From an uncultured Lentisphaeria bacterium (GTDB lineage: Bacteria > Verrucomicrobiota > Lentisphaeria > Victivallales > UBA1829): a stretch of DNA of 64,000 nt. Position numbers and translations under genes: made by a program. The stretch is taken from NCBI GenBank assembly GCA_949282305.1, contig CASDPB010000027.1:1-64000 (forward strand). The letters are read 5' to 3'. Positions 9,522 through 19,411 of the stretch are shown here, one piece after another. The notes beneath the pieces are model-generated. The model saw nothing but the letters and a program-made list of their open reading frames with translations, was not told where the DNA came from and searched no databases. Positions within the stretch are counted from its first letter, which is position 1, and every line of letters starts with the position of its first letter.

Positions 9522-10538
9522 TTATTTGTCATAAGCATGTCCGGCGGAGCCGAGCACATTGATTACCTTGTGGGTATACATCGCCTTCATTCTGTCGCGA
9601 GCCGGACCGAGATACTTTCTCGGATCGAATTCGGCAGGTTTCTCTGCAAAGACCTTGCGGATTCCCGCGGTCATGGCAAGACGGGAATCGGAGTCGATGT
9701 TGATCTTGCAGACAGCGGACTTCGCGGCTTCGCGGAGCTGTTCCTCCGGAATGCCGACGGCTGCCTTGAGAGCTCCGCCGAATTTGTTGATGATGTCAAC
9801 TTCTTCCTGCGGAACGGAAGATGCGCCGTGAAGAACGATCGGGAAGCCCGGCAGTTCTTTTTCGATCGCCTTGAGGATATCGAATGCCAGCGGCGGCGGA
9901 ACCAGTTTGCCAGTCTTGGGATCGACGGTGCACTGTTCCGGAGTGAACTTGTATGCGCCATGGGATGTCCCGATGGAAATCGCGAGAGAGTCAACACCGG
10001 TCTTGGTCACGAAATCGACGACCTGTTCCGGCTTCGTGTAGTGGGACTCGGCGGAGGAAACTTCATCTTCGACGCCGGCAAGGACGCCGAGCTCGCCTTC
10101 CACCGTGACATCGCGGGGATGCGCATATTCGACAACCTTCTTCGTGAGAGCGACGTTTTCCTCATAGGGAAGAGCGGAACCGTCGATCATGACAGAGGAG
10201 AAACCGAAGTCGATGCAGGACTTGCAGAGCTCGAAGCTGTCGCCGTGGTCAAGGTGCAGAACAATCGGAACCGGTCCCTTGCCGTTGCTGATCTCTCTGG
10301 AGTATTCCACCGCGCCCTGCGCCATGTAGCGGAGAAGCGTCTGATTCGCGTAATTGCGGGCTCCTTTGGAGACCTGAAGGATCACCGGAGACTCATTTTC
10401 AGTGCATGCCTGAATGATTGCCTGGAGCTGTTCCATGTTGTTGAAGTTGAAAGCGGGGATCGCGTAGTTGCCCGCCATCGCCTTTTTGAACATCTCGCGA
10501 GAATTCACGAGACCGAGATCTTTGTAGCATACTGCCAT
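9522..10538 (-). CDS. fba: Class II fructose-bisphosphate aldolase
   Basis: The 338-residue protein carries the class II signature: NYAIPAFNFNNMEQLQAII at the start, the metal-binding IVLHLDHGD, VMIDGSALPYEENV and TVEGELG. It cleaves fructose-1,6-bisphosphate to dihydroxyacetone phosphate and glyceraldehyde-3-phosphate using zinc. The start has AAAGGA at good spacing. It has its own terminator, and a 157-base gap separates its start from the stop of the upstream hydrolase gene, so it is probably a single-gene unit. Confidence 0.96.
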   Translation of the reverse strand: MAVCYKDLGLVNSREMFKKAMAGNYAIPAFNFNNMEQLQAIIQACTENESPVILQVSKGARNYANQTLLRYMAQGAVEYSREISNGKGPVPIVLHLDHGDSFELCKSCIDFGFSSVMIDGSALPYEENVALTKKVVEYAHPRDVTVEGELGVLAGVEDEVSSAESHYTKPEQVVDFVTKTGVDSLAISIGTSHGAYKFTPEQCTVDPKTGKLVPPPLAFDILKAIEKELPGFPIVLHGASSVPQEEVDIINKFGGALKAAVGIPEEQLREAAKSAVCKINIDSDSRLAMTAGIRKVFAEKPAEFDPRKYLGPARDRMKAMYTHKVINVLGSAGHAYDK

Positions 10539-10695
10539 TTTGAAATCCTTTCTTTAAAGGTGAAAAATCTGTCCTCTACTTTATACGCCAAACAAAAAAT
10601 TTCAACCTTCGGAACATAAAAGTTTCGCAAATTGTAAAACGGAACGGAATGCGGGGAATCCCATCGCAACCCGCCCTCAGCGCATCCGGCAGTTC

Positions 10696-13600
10696 TTACC
10701 GGAACACAATCAGCCGGAAGCCCCACGGGGGAATCTCATCCCTCCAGTCGGACTTCAGCGCATAGGAGCGCTCCGGTTCCCATACATCCCTGCCCGTCAG
10801 CCCTTCCGCGACTCCGAGTTTTCCGCAGTCGAGCTTCACATCGACCGTCACCGTTTCCGGCGTGTCGTTGAGCACTGCCAGCATCAGACGCCCCGAATTG
10901 ACGTAGGCGGACGCGACAATCCGGTCCGAAACCGGCGCCATGACTCTGACCGCGTCCGAATCATACCAGGGAAAGAACTTTGTCTCGTCATTCCAGCCCA
11001 GCGCATCCTGTGCGTCATGCCAGCGTGCAATCAGTTCATTCCGGTCCCAGAGATCAACGTCATTGACTGCCGCAAGACCGATGTAGTGCAGAGTCGCCCG
11101 CCGCCAGACGGGATTGTCCATGCTGTAAGTCCGGTATTTCTGCGGACTCCCGATTTGCAGTCCGCGCCTCACCTGCGGAATCAGGGCGGTTTTCGCAGAC
11201 CAGAGATAAGGCGAGAACGTAGCGCAGAAGCTGTGCGGAGTCAGCAGATTGTAATACCCGTCGCGGGAAGCCACGTCGTGTTCCATTCCCTCGCCTCCGG
11301 CAAGCACATCGGCAAAACTCTGGAACGGCATCAGGCGCCACCACTCCGCATGATAGGCGATCTTGGCATCCGGTCCCTGGCGCTTGATCATCCGGTAAAC
11401 AGCAATCGCCATTTCGCGGAAACGGTCGATCAGCAGATGCGTCCGCTCCTGACCGGCGGCATCGCGCCAGAGCCTGCAACCGTGTTTTTCGTTGTAGCAG
11501 CTCTCCTCCCACGGCGCATCGAAATAGAAATTCCGGGTGCCGGGACGAAGAAGCGGATTGTCCGGGCGGGTAAGGAAGCTGTTCCAGTTGTTCAGGCGGA
11601 AGTTACGGTAGCTCTCTCCGTTGATGCAGCCCTCCGCATAGGCATCCTGCCCCTCCCCCGTCCATATTCCGTAAGTGCGGTTGTGCTTGATCTGCCGCCA
11701 GAGCTCCTCATACCAGATCCACTCAGGAGAAAACGGACCGGCAAAGTTGAAAGCGGAATAATGAAACAGTTCCCTGAACTGCCTGCGGGTCCGGTTGTAG
11801 TAGTCCATTCCGTTGTAGGGAGGTTCCATGCGGATGCGGTCAGGGTCAAGGAAATTGAAATCCGCCCACGGTGTAAACCACATCTGCCACTCTTTGCCGA
11901 TTCGCCGGCGGAGCAGAGAACGGTTCAGCGGTTTGGTCGGCGTGGGAGTCAGCCCGAAACGGTATTCACGGGGGGAACTGAATGTAAGCGGACTCGATGC
12001 CAGAAGCAGAGAAAGGCGCGCCGCTTCGGCGTCCCGTTTCATCATAACATGTTTTCCGCCCTGACGGAACTGCCAGCCGCAGAGATTTTCCGCCGTGAAA
12101 TTCAATCCGGTCCGGAAATTCCCGATCCAGAGGGCGGGCTGCGGCAGAAGCGAAACGGCAAAGGAATCGCCGGCTTTTCCCGACACGCCGCCGATCGCCC
12201 TGTTGTCGCGCACAAGTTTCACCTGCTCATTGCGCAGAGGCAGTTCCAGCGCAAGTTTCGCCACGCTGATTTTCCGTTTCGGAGTCAGTTTCAGCGTAAT
12301 CTGCGCATAGCCGTCGAAATGGATTCTGATACGGCTTTCCGCCGTCAGTTCCCGATATTCCGTCCGTTTTTCATATTCGGCATACAGAGAAGTCGAAGCA
12401 ATCTTCCTGACGGACGGCGCATTCAGGGGGACGAGGCGCTTTCCGTTCAGCACCAGAGCATCCGGCGCGGCGTACAGCTCCCCGCCCTGCGATGAAAGCG
12501 AAGAAAACAACACGCCGTCTTCCAAATTGAATTTGCGTCCCCAGACACTCGCAGACGCGGACTCCGCGACCACAGGAGTCCAGCCGCCCGGAGGCAGTTG
12601 ATCGCGGTCGGGATCGACGTAAGGACGGGTCAGAGGATCGTCGGCGGGAGGAATGCGGATCGCCTGTTCGTGGATTTTCAAAGTCTTTCCCGCCGGGTCC
12701 GTCAACTCCAACTGGAGCCGGTAGCTGCCCGGAGCCGCCTTGATGGGAAATTTCATATTGAAGAATGTCAAAGCCGGAACCGGAATGCTCTGTTCCTGCG
12801 TTGACCGGACCTTGCCGGCTTCATTGATGAAACTGACTTTGACCTTGCCGTCCGCCGCCCCCTGAAACGCAACCAGCAGTTCACGGCTGTCAAGCAGGGT
12901 GTAGAGGAACTTCACGACCAGCGGCAGGTTCCTGCGAACCGAAAGATCCGTGCGGTAGACAAGCCCGTTTCCGGAATTCAGGCGCAGGGAAGTCAGATTC
13001 CAGTCCGGGATGGAGTTCGTCTGATATGACAGCGGCGCGGCAAGCGGACGCGAAAGACGTTTATGCCCGTAGTTCTTTGTCGTATCGGTGTCGAAAGTTA
13101 CGGAAAGTCCGTCCGCCGCGGCAATCCGAAGCATGGTTCTGTTCCGCTCCAGATCATAAATGGAACCGATCGTCACGGGTGGCATGTCGCGGCGCAGCAT
13201 GAGTCTTGCGCCCCCGCCGAGATCGTCCTCCCCGGCAACAAGATTGATCGTCCAGCCGTTTGCCCCTTCCTTCAGCCCGGTCTCTTTCAGCGGAACCGCG
13301 ACTTTGAATTCGCCGGCGGCGGATGAAGCAAGCGGATATTCATATTTTTTCCCCTCCGGAGAATTCAGCTTAAGCAGAACGGACGGAGCATGTGTCTTCA
13401 CTCCCGCATAAAGAGCCGTGTCATCATAGCCGAGCGTGTAATGGCTCTGGCGGACCGACAGCTCCCCTGTTTTCCGGTTGCTGAATCCGGTGCTTCCGAA
13501 CGCCTCCCTGCCATATCCGACCGTAATCAGATTGAGCGGAGGATTCGGATTATCTTTCCGATACAGTTCCTTCACCTCATCAAGAGTCAGCATCCGGTCA

Positions 13601-14268
13601 AAAATTTTGAACTCATCCAGCAGACTCAGGCGCCCCGGCTGCTGATATTTGAAACTGTGCTTGAATTCTCCGAGCAGGAAGTCGCTTTTCGGCTCCAGAT
13701 TCCTGAGCGGAAAATGAATCCGCTGTTCCGTGACTAAGCGCCCGTCGATATACATGGACAACTGAACTGGATTCCAGTTGCAGACGACATGGTGCCATTC
13801 CCCCGGCTTCCACTCTCCCGGCTTGAACTGGGTGAAAAGCCAGAATCCAAGCTCGCCGCGCATGAAATAGAATGTCTCGCCGACACAGTATTTATAGATC
13901 ATGAAATGGTTTTTCCCGGCTCTCGCATCAAAGACAGGCACAAAAAATCCGGTGTCGCTTCCTTTCCAGTTGTCAGGCTTGAGCCAGAACGAGATCGCCC
14001 CCTCGGTCCAGTTGAGGTTCTTCTCATGCGGATAGGCGACTCCGTGCCGCACCCCCTGCGGATCGGTTCCGATGACAAGCGCCTTTCCCCGGATTCCTTC
14101 CTGAAAGCTGACAGGAGTTTCCGTTTTGAATGTTCTGCTCCCGCGAGCCGATGTCGGCTCAAGAGAACCGTCAAAGTCGGCATAAAAAATCGGTTCTGCG
14201 GCATGGATGGCAAACGAACATAAAAGGGAGGCGCCCATTGAGGCAAGTTTGGAAATCGTGTTTCTCAT
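10696..14268 (-). CDS. Secreted LamG-domain glycoside-hydrolase-like protein
   Basis: This 1190-residue protein has a Sec signal peptide (KLASMGASLLCSFAIHAAEP) and then a LamG/concanavalin-like jelly roll over residues 25-235, including WTEGAISFWLKPDNW and LDEFKIFDRMLTLDEV. The middle is beta-rich. From about residue 780 the protein is rich in Trp, Tyr and His (LWRQIKHNRTYGIWTGEG, KIAYHAEWWRLMPF), like the barrel of large glycan-active enzymes of the DUF6067/DUF4091 type. The last 80 residues look like a closing beta domain. It is the effector gene of cassette 1, 43 bases after the pilin-like gene. Substrate unknown; the hydrolase call is by resemblance. Confidence 0.75.
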   Translation of the reverse strand: MRNTISKLASMGASLLCSFAIHAAEPIFYADFDGSLEPTSARGSRTFKTETPVSFQEGIRGKALVIGTDPQGVRHGVAYPHEKNLNWTEGAISFWLKPDNWKGSDTGFFVPVFDARAGKNHFMIYKYCVGETFYFMRGELGFWLFTQFKPGEWKPGEWHHVVCNWNPVQLSMYIDGRLVTEQRIHFPLRNLEPKSDFLLGEFKHSFKYQQPGRLSLLDEFKIFDRMLTLDEVKELYRKDNPNPPLNLITVGYGREAFGSTGFSNRKTGELSVRQSHYTLGYDDTALYAGVKTHAPSVLLKLNSPEGKKYEYPLASSAAGEFKVAVPLKETGLKEGANGWTINLVAGEDDLGGGARLMLRRDMPPVTIGSIYDLERNRTMLRIAAADGLSVTFDTDTTKNYGHKRLSRPLAAPLSYQTNSIPDWNLTSLRLNSGNGLVYRTDLSVRRNLPLVVKFLYTLLDSRELLVAFQGAADGKVKVSFINEAGKVRSTQEQSIPVPALTFFNMKFPIKAAPGSYRLQLELTDPAGKTLKIHEQAIRIPPADDPLTRPYVDPDRDQLPPGGWTPVVAESASASVWGRKFNLEDGVLFSSLSSQGGELYAAPDALVLNGKRLVPLNAPSVRKIASTSLYAEYEKRTEYRELTAESRIRIHFDGYAQITLKLTPKRKISVAKLALELPLRNEQVKLVRDNRAIGGVSGKAGDSFAVSLLPQPALWIGNFRTGLNFTAENLCGWQFRQGGKHVMMKRDAEAARLSLLLASSPLTFSSPREYRFGLTPTPTKPLNRSLLRRRIGKEWQMWFTPWADFNFLDPDRIRMEPPYNGMDYYNRTRRQFRELFHYSAFNFAGPFSPEWIWYEELWRQIKHNRTYGIWTGEGQDAYAEGCINGESYRNFRLNNWNSFLTRPDNPLLRPGTRNFYFDAPWEESCYNEKHGCRLWRDAAGQERTHLLIDRFREMAIAVYRMIKRQGPDAKIAYHAEWWRLMPFQSFADVLAGGEGMEHDVASRDGYYNLLTPHSFCATFSPYLWSAKTALIPQVRRGLQIGSPQKYRTYSMDNPVWRRATLHYIGLAAVNDVDLWDRNELIARWHDAQDALGWNDETKFFPWYDSDAVRVMAPVSDRIVASAYVNSGRLMLAVLNDTPETVTVDVKLDCGKLGVAEGLTGRDVWEPERSYALKSDWRDEIPPWGFRLIVFR

Positions 14269-14311
14269 CGGTATTGTCCTTTCAAATCAGAGCTGTGATG
14301 TCAATGATGTG

Positions 14312-15247
14312 TTATCTGTCCCACGGTCTGTAACTGCCGGAGTCCCCGTTGCGCCAGAAGTAAGTGTATGCCGCCTGAGAATAGGTTCCGCGGCTCTCTC
14401 CGCTGATCCAGAACGGAATCTGGTTCCGGGTAAGACTGCGCACCGAACCGGAAAGATAAACGAAATTCGCCGTTCCGATATGCCGTTCCAGCCGGAGGGC
14501 GTCCCAGTCGTACACAGAGAAAATATCCATCTGGCGGTCTCCGAAATATACGGTTTTTTCAGGAAATTTCAGTTCCTCGTTCGGCAGATGATTCTGATTC
14601 GGTCTGTCCGGATAATAGGCTTTAAGATAGCCGTTGATTCCGTAATCGGTCGACTGATTGTAGCCCCATCCGCGTTTATACTGCCCGTTGTTCAATACCC
14701 CTTTCCAGGCAGGACACGTCAGAAGTTTCGGAGTTATGTTCGGTGCCGTCTCGCCCGCCCTGCATCCCGGCGCGGGTGGCACATAGCCTGTCATGATGAG
14801 AAGCACATGCCAGTAATCACTTGCGGCATAACCGTCCGGAGCGTAGCCGCAGGCTTTCAAGTGACTTGGAATCCGGCGTGTCTTGTAGTCGTCGCAATAC
14901 ATCGACACGGCGAAATACAGCTGCTTCATGTTGTTCACGCATGAAATCGACTTCGCCTTGTCACGCGCTTTCGACAAGGCAGGCAGAAGCATTCCCGCAA
15001 GAATCACAATGATCGCTATCACGATCAGAAGCTCGATCAGTGTGAAAATTCTCGTTTTCCCCCTGGAAGCAAGAACAGAAGGAACGGGGAAACAATCGAA
15101 CAATGGAACATTGGAACATTTAAACATTTGAAGGAAGAAGCAAGGCGGGAAACGGTGCAATGCCAGTCTTGAAATGGAGCCGTGACACCCCTCCCTGCAG
15201 GTTTTCCCCGCAAACAGCGGGATCAATGCGGCAGTTTTTCTCTTCAT
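14312..15247 (-). CDS. Prepilin-type protein with H-X9-D/SG motif (cassette 1)
   Basis: The protein has the type IV pilin/T2SS pseudopilin helix [20 protein letters not shown] followed by [16 protein letters not shown], the pattern of the prepilin-type H-X9-DG family common in Planctomycetes and Lentisphaerae. Near the end, [15 protein letters not shown] keeps the spacing but has Ser instead of Asp. A strong ribosome-binding site (GAGGAGG, inside the last codons of the GntR gene) supports the start at 15247, giving an unusual 67-residue leader before FTLIE; the residue before the Phe is Ile, not Gly. It lies 6 bases after the GntR gene. Function unknown; association with a type II secretion-like machine is a family-level inference. 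Confidence 0.8.
   Translation of the reverse strand: MKRKTAALIPLFAGKTCREGCHGSISRLALHRFPPCFFLQMFKCSNVPLFDCFPVPSVLASRGKTRIFTLIELLIVIAIIVILAGMLLPALSKARDKAKSISCVNNMKQLYFAVSMYCDDYKTRRIPSHLKACGYAPDGYAASDYWHVLLIMTGYVPPAPGCRAGETAPNITPKLLTCPAWKGVLNNGQYKRGWGYNQSTDYGINGYLKAYYPDRPNQNHLPNEELKFPEKTVYFGDRQMDIFSVYDWDALRLERHIGTANFVYLSGSVRSLTRNQIPFWISGESRGTYSQAAYTYFWRNGDSGSYRPWDR
15093..15132. repeat. Five degenerate 8-bp repeats inside the pilin leader
   Basis: Five head-to-tail octamers, caatcgaa, caatggaa, cattggaa, catttaaa and catttgaa, lie within the leader-coding part of the cassette 1 pilin-like gene. Because 8 is not a multiple of 3, gain or loss of one unit would shift the frame upstream of the pilin helix. 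The copies differ from each other, so slippage may be rare. Confidence 0.75.
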
Positions 15248-15253
15248 ATCGTC

Positions 15254-16366
15254 CTATTCCTCCTCATAGATTGGACAGGTTGATTTTCCCTGAATCAGCT
15301 CTGCATGAAAAAGCGGCAGCCGGGAAAGCTCTTTTCCGGAGCGGACCGCTTCGATCCCTTCGCTCATAATCCGGTATCCCATTTCAAAACGCGGAATACG
15401 GAAATAGGTATATTGCGGCAGCAGCCCGCTGAAAGTCACACCGGTCGCAATGCCCGCGGTCTGAAAGTCGCGCCCGATCTTCAGACCGCACTGGAAAGCG
15501 GCTTCATACAGGTCCGCAACAAGATCGGAGTGCATGCAGTAAATGAAATCCGGGCGTTCCCCCATCAGCTTTTCCGCGAGAATCTCGTGGTCAACCGCAT
15601 CGAAGCGCCAGAAAAAACGGTCTTCCACAGCAATCCCGCACGCTTCGCAGGCGCTCTGAAACATCGCGGACTTTGCCGTTTCACCGGAATCCATCCCGAT
15701 CATGCCGGCTGTCCGGCATCCACAGGCGCGAATATGCCGCGCCATACGCCGGAAGACAGCATCTCTGTCATAATCCACCGGAATCATTGGCGCGGGGATC
15801 GTCTCGTTCTTGTCACCGACCATGCGGAATGCCGGAATGACACCGGCGATTTCCCGCTGAAGCTGTTCCAGCTGGTGGCCGACGAAAATCGCCATGTCGT
15901 ATTTTTTCAGTTCGGCGGTCTGCCGCTTCAAAAGTCCCGGCTCCGGGCAGTCCTCGAAATAGACAAACTGCAACACTGCATTTTTTCCTGCCGCCGCGCT
16001 CATAAGCCCCCGCTGAAGCTCCGAACTCAATGCCCAGTTCTCTTTCTGCAGAACCTTCGGCGACATCTCCTTTTCCGGAAAAGCAAAACAGATATTGAGC
16101 CGGCGCTTTTCCCGGCTCAGATGCTCCGACACATAAATGCCCTTCATTGGAATCCGCCGGATCAATGCCTCAGCCTCCAGAATATCCAGCGCCTTGATCA
16201 CCGTAACCGGGCTGACATCAAAATCACCGGCAAACTGCCGGACGCTGCCCAGACGTTTCCCCGGCGTATATTCTCCGGCAGCAATCCGTTCCCGGAGAAT
16301 ACCGCTGATCTGATCCGGCAGCGGCAAGGCTTCATCTTTTCGCAGCAGCAGTTCCGCGCTGTTCAT
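15254..16366 (-). CDS. GntR-family regulator with sugar-binding domain (cassette 1)
   Basis: Residues 15-80 form a GntR winged helix (LPDQISGILRERIAAGEYTPG, then RLGSVRQFAGDFDVSPVTV). The remainder resembles the periplasmic-binding-protein fold of LacI/AraR regulators (AIFVGHQLEQLQREIAG, TAGMIGMDSGE, PDFIYCMHSDLVADLYEA). Such proteins act as sugar-responsive repressors. It is the first gene of cassette 1, and its last codons hold the ribosome-binding site of the pilin-like gene. Repeated CTGTTA motifs directly before its start suggest it controls its own operon. Ligand unknown. Confidence 0.85.
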   Translation of the reverse strand: MNSAELLLRKDEALPLPDQISGILRERIAAGEYTPGKRLGSVRQFAGDFDVSPVTVIKALDILEAEALIRRIPMKGIYVSEHLSREKRRLNICFAFPEKEMSPKVLQKENWALSSELQRGLMSAAAGKNAVLQFVYFEDCPEPGLLKRQTAELKKYDMAIFVGHQLEQLQREIAGVIPAFRMVGDKNETIPAPMIPVDYDRDAVFRRMARHIRACGCRTAGMIGMDSGETAKSAMFQSACEACGIAVEDRFFWRFDAVDHEILAEKLMGERPDFIYCMHSDLVADLYEAAFQCGLKIGRDFQTAGIATGVTFSGLLPQYTYFRIPRFEMGYRIMSEGIEAVRSGKELSRLPLFHAELIQGKSTCPIYEEE

Positions 16367-16409
16367 CTGTTATATCCTGTTTTAACTGTTATTGTCTGTT
16401 ACACTGTTA
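16367..16409 (-). promoter_or_regulatory. CTGTTA repeat array before cassette 1
   Basis: CTGTTA occurs at 16367-16372, 16386-16391, 16396-16401 and 16404-16409, with a near copy CCTGTT at 16376. Three of the four intervals are close to one helical turn or two. An AT-rich ATTATAAT lies next to the array and could be the -10 element on the minus strand. This looks like a tandem operator for the adjacent GntR protein. Confidence 0.5.
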
Positions 16410-16554
16410 ATTATAATGACAAATCCGCTTTTGTCAATCCCTGCAGAGAAAAAAATGATTTTTTTTACGATCCCGCAATACAATGCAGGTGAGACCATCG
16501 GCGGAGAAATCAGGAATCAACTCTTGAGGCGGCGGGGAGAAAATCTTTCCGCCC

Positions 16555-17604
16555 CTACGGTTTGATCACGGTCTTCAGCATGGGATCACGGGGATCAATC
16601 TGACGCTCGAAAGCATGTTGAAGCTCTTCCAGCGGCAGAATGTCGGTCACATATTTTTCCGGATGGATCATTCCTTTGGCAATCAGGTCGATTGTCTCCT
16701 CAAATTCCACACGTGAACAGGAAACGCTGCCCAGCAGAGAAACCTCCTGCAGCACCGCGCGGTTCATGGCGAATGAGACTTCCGGTGTGATGGAATTGCC
16801 GATCATCACCACTTTGCCTCCGGGGCATACAGCGTTTACGCATGTATTCAATGCGGATGCCGCACCCGCCGCTTCAAATGCGATGTCAAAACCTCCCTGG
16901 GAAGCCGCCTTCAAACGCTCGGCGATTCCGGGATCACTGCCGTCGAAATATTCATCGAATATTCCGATTTCACGGGCTTTCCTGGTCTTGACTTCGCTGA
17001 TACTGCTCATCGCGACACAGGAAGCTCCCGCCTTCCTGGCGAGTTCTCCCAACATCTGCCCGATGATTCCGCTGCCGACAACCAGAACTTTGTCATGAAG
17101 CCGGATTTTCGAGCGATGGATTGCATGATATGCCACCATCAGAGGATCAATCAAGCCTGCCGCAACATCCGAAACGGAATCGGGCAGCAAGTAGGCGTTC
17201 GAGGCTTTGCCGACAAAACGTTCCGCATAGGCGCCGTTGCAGACGAAGCCGATGTAGTTGGTTCCATTGACTTCACGGCAGAGGTGTTCCCGGCCCGCCA
17301 TGCACTGATCGCACTTGCCGCAGTAAAGATTCGCCCAGAAGGTGACGCGATCACCAGGCTTGAAACTGCTGTCTCCGGGATTGGTGACGACTCCGCAGAA
17401 TTCATGCCCCATCACAAAACCGCAGTTTTCCTGTTTGCCCCAGCCTCTGCCGGCCGTCCACATGTGAACGTCGCTGCCGCAGACACCGCAAGCGGAAACT
17501 TTGATTTCCATCATACCCGGACCAACCGGAGTTACCGGAATTTGTTTGATCTCAATCTGCCGCGGACCGGTCAGAACCGCGGCTTTCATCAGGTCCTCTC
17601 TCAT
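16555..17604 (-). CDS. Zinc-dependent alcohol/polyol dehydrogenase
   Basis: This medium-chain dehydrogenase has 349 residues. Catalytic zinc ligands are visible in CGVCGSDVHMW and GHEFCGVV; the structural zinc loop YCGKCDQCMAGREHLC has four Cys; the nucleotide-binding segment is LVVGSGIIGQMLGELARKAG. The closest named relatives are sorbitol, threonine and other polyol dehydrogenases, so it probably oxidises a sugar alcohol or similar using NAD(P). The start at 17604 has AAAGGAG at 9 bases; a second Met at codon 6 (MKAAVL) is the classical family start and remains possible. Divergent from a nitroreductase. Confidence 0.88.
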   Translation of the reverse strand: MREDLMKAAVLTGPRQIEIKQIPVTPVGPGMMEIKVSACGVCGSDVHMWTAGRGWGKQENCGFVMGHEFCGVVTNPGDSSFKPGDRVTFWANLYCGKCDQCMAGREHLCREVNGTNYIGFVCNGAYAERFVGKASNAYLLPDSVSDVAAGLIDPLMVAYHAIHRSKIRLHDKVLVVGSGIIGQMLGELARKAGASCVAMSSISEVKTRKAREIGIFDEYFDGSDPGIAERLKAASQGGFDIAFEAAGAASALNTCVNAVCPGGKVVMIGNSITPEVSFAMNRAVLQEVSLLGSVSCSRVEFEETIDLIAKGMIHPEKYVTDILPLEELQHAFERQIDPRDPMLKTVIKP

Positions 17605-17736
17605 ACTTTACTACTCCTTTCTGTGGTTGAAAAGAATCCATCGGACTTCCGGACTAAATATAACCATTAGAGTTACTGTAAGGCAAGATCATTTTTTTAA
17701 AATTCATGATTTTCCGGAAAACGTAATTCGGGCAGC

Positions 17737-17764
17737 TTGACAAAATATTACCATATAGTATATT
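17737..17764 (+). promoter_or_regulatory. Sigma-70 promoter for the nitroreductase
   Basis: TTGACA (17737-17742) and TATATT (17759-17764) are separated by 16 bases and lie 58 bases before the start codon. Confidence 0.7.
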
Positions 17765-17821
17765 TCATTGCAATAATTTTCTATATCAAAACATCAGTCG
17801 TCAAAAACAGGGAGCACCGCC

Positions 17822-18442
17822 ATGGAGCTTTATGAAGCTATTGAAAAACGTCGCACGATCCGCGATTTCACGCAGCAGCATGTCCCGGATGAAATCCTGA
17901 ACCGCATTCTGGAAGCAGGTCTGAAGGCGCCGTCGCACGATCATGCCCGCGACTGGCATTTCGTCGTTGTCCGGAAACCGGAACGGATTGCGGAAATTCT
18001 CCGGCATGTCGCCGACGGTGCGGATGTGCAGATGGACATCATCAACCATTGGATTGAAGCCACGGAATGTCAGAAGTCCATGTACAGCGACGCAATCCCC
18101 AAACAGGTGAAAATGCTTTCGCAGAGTCAGTGCCTGGTACTGCCGCTGTTTCGCGCGGGAGCTGAACTGACGACTCCCCGCGACATCAGCTCTTTGAATT
18201 CCTTTGCTTCGATCTGGTGTCTCATTCAGAATATGCTCCTGGCAGTCACGGCGGAAGGACTGGCGTGCGCGCTGCGGATTCCGATCCGCGGGGAGGAACT
18301 CCATGTGCTGAAGACAATTCATGCGCCGGAGGGGTATCGGATGCCGTGTTATCTTGCGATCGGGTATGCCTCGCCGACAGCGAAAATCATCCGGCAGACA
18401 GAGATTTCCGCTGCGGAGCGCATTCACCGCGAAGACTGGTAG
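17822..18442 (+). CDS. Nitroreductase family protein
   Basis: The 206-residue protein starts MELYEAIEKRRTIRDFTQQ and continues with APSHDHARDWHFVVV, the FMN-binding pattern of nitroreductases; EGLACALRIPI and the final LAIGYASP fit the C-terminal half. It is longer than the nitroreductase at 3507-4013 and clearly a different subfamily. It is preceded by its own promoter and is divergent from the alcohol dehydrogenase. Substrate unknown. Confidence 0.9.
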   Translation: MELYEAIEKRRTIRDFTQQHVPDEILNRILEAGLKAPSHDHARDWHFVVVRKPERIAEILRHVADGADVQMDIINHWIEATECQKSMYSDAIPKQVKMLSQSQCLVLPLFRAGAELTTPRDISSLNSFASIWCLIQNMLLAVTAEGLACALRIPIRGEELHVLKTIHAPEGYRMPCYLAIGYASPTAKIIRQTEISAAERIHREDW

Positions 18443-18549
18443 AGCGATCATCCGCTGCCGCATGACAGGGGGCGGAACAGCTCCGCACCTGTCACTGCAA
18501 AATGCGGAAGCGCCGTTCTGAAAGAACGCAACGCAGAGATGCGTCTCTC

Positions 18550-19299
18550 TTATCTGACGGTGTATCCTCCATCGACGGCAATTCCCTGACCGACAATAAA
18601 ACTTGCATCCGGGCTGCAGAGCCAGAGCACTGTGGAGGCGACCTCCCCGGGATGCCCGAAACGCCCGATCGGTTCGGCAACCTCTTTGATTGCACCGGTC
18701 TTCAGCATTTTCTCCACCATCGGCGTTTCAATCGTTGCCGGGCAAACCGCATTGATGCGGATTCCCCGTGCCGCATATTCCAGCGCCGCGCATTTTGTCA
18801 TGCCAAGCACCGCATGTTTGGAAGCATGATAAGCGACACGCCCCGGCAGACCGATCAGCCCTCCGATGGAAGAGCAGTTGACAATGGCATAACCGCTGCC
18901 GCCCTGGCGAAGCATCTGCCGCAGCTCGTACTTCATGCAGAGAAACATACTGCGGAGATTGATGTTGATTACCCGGTCGAATTCAGAGGATTCCAGTTCG
19001 GCTGTCTCCACGTCATCACTCATGATTCCCGCATTATTGTAAGCATAATCAAGCCGCCCGAACGTTTCCGCGGTAAACTTCACCATGGCTTCGACCTGTT
19101 CCTCCTCCGTCACATCGCACACCATATATGCCGCACGAAGTCCCCTGGCAGTCAGGCTGTCCGTAATTTCCCGAAGCAAATTTTCTCTCCTGCCCGTCAG
19201 AACGACGGAAGCGCCCTTCTCTGCAAACATGACCGCCGTCGCTTTCCCGATCCCGCTGGTGGCACCGGCAACCAATGCTACTTTTCCGTTCATCTCCAT
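18550..19299 (-). CDS. Short-chain dehydrogenase/reductase
   Basis: A classical 249-residue SDR: NAD(P) site GATSGIGKA near residues 12-20, NNAG at about 90, and the catalytic YHASK at about 157 with the upstream Ser. The C-terminal VLWLCSPDASFIVGQGIAVDGGYTVR is the usual SDR ending. AGGAGG precedes the start. The substrate cannot be told; the nearby dehydrogenases and reductases suggest sugar or polyol oxidation. Confidence 0.93.
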   Translation of the reverse strand: MEMNGKVALVAGATSGIGKATAVMFAEKGASVVLTGRRENLLREITDSLTARGLRAAYMVCDVTEEEQVEAMVKFTAETFGRLDYAYNNAGIMSDDVETAELESSEFDRVININLRSMFLCMKYELRQMLRQGGSGYAIVNCSSIGGLIGLPGRVAYHASKHAVLGMTKCAALEYAARGIRINAVCPATIETPMVEKMLKTGAIKEVAEPIGRFGHPGEVASTVLWLCSPDASFIVGQGIAVDGGYTVR

Positions 19300-19411
19300 T
19301 GTGATCCTCCTGTTTTCAATTATGGTTTCAATTGGAACTCATGCAATTCCTCATTTTCCGATTTCCTGCGCCCCCTTTTCAGAATTCAATATAAAACCGT
19401 ACTTCAAAATG

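Noticed and set aside
9367-9534. Small plus-strand frame before fba
   Set aside because: No ribosome-binding site and it runs through the aldolase terminator.
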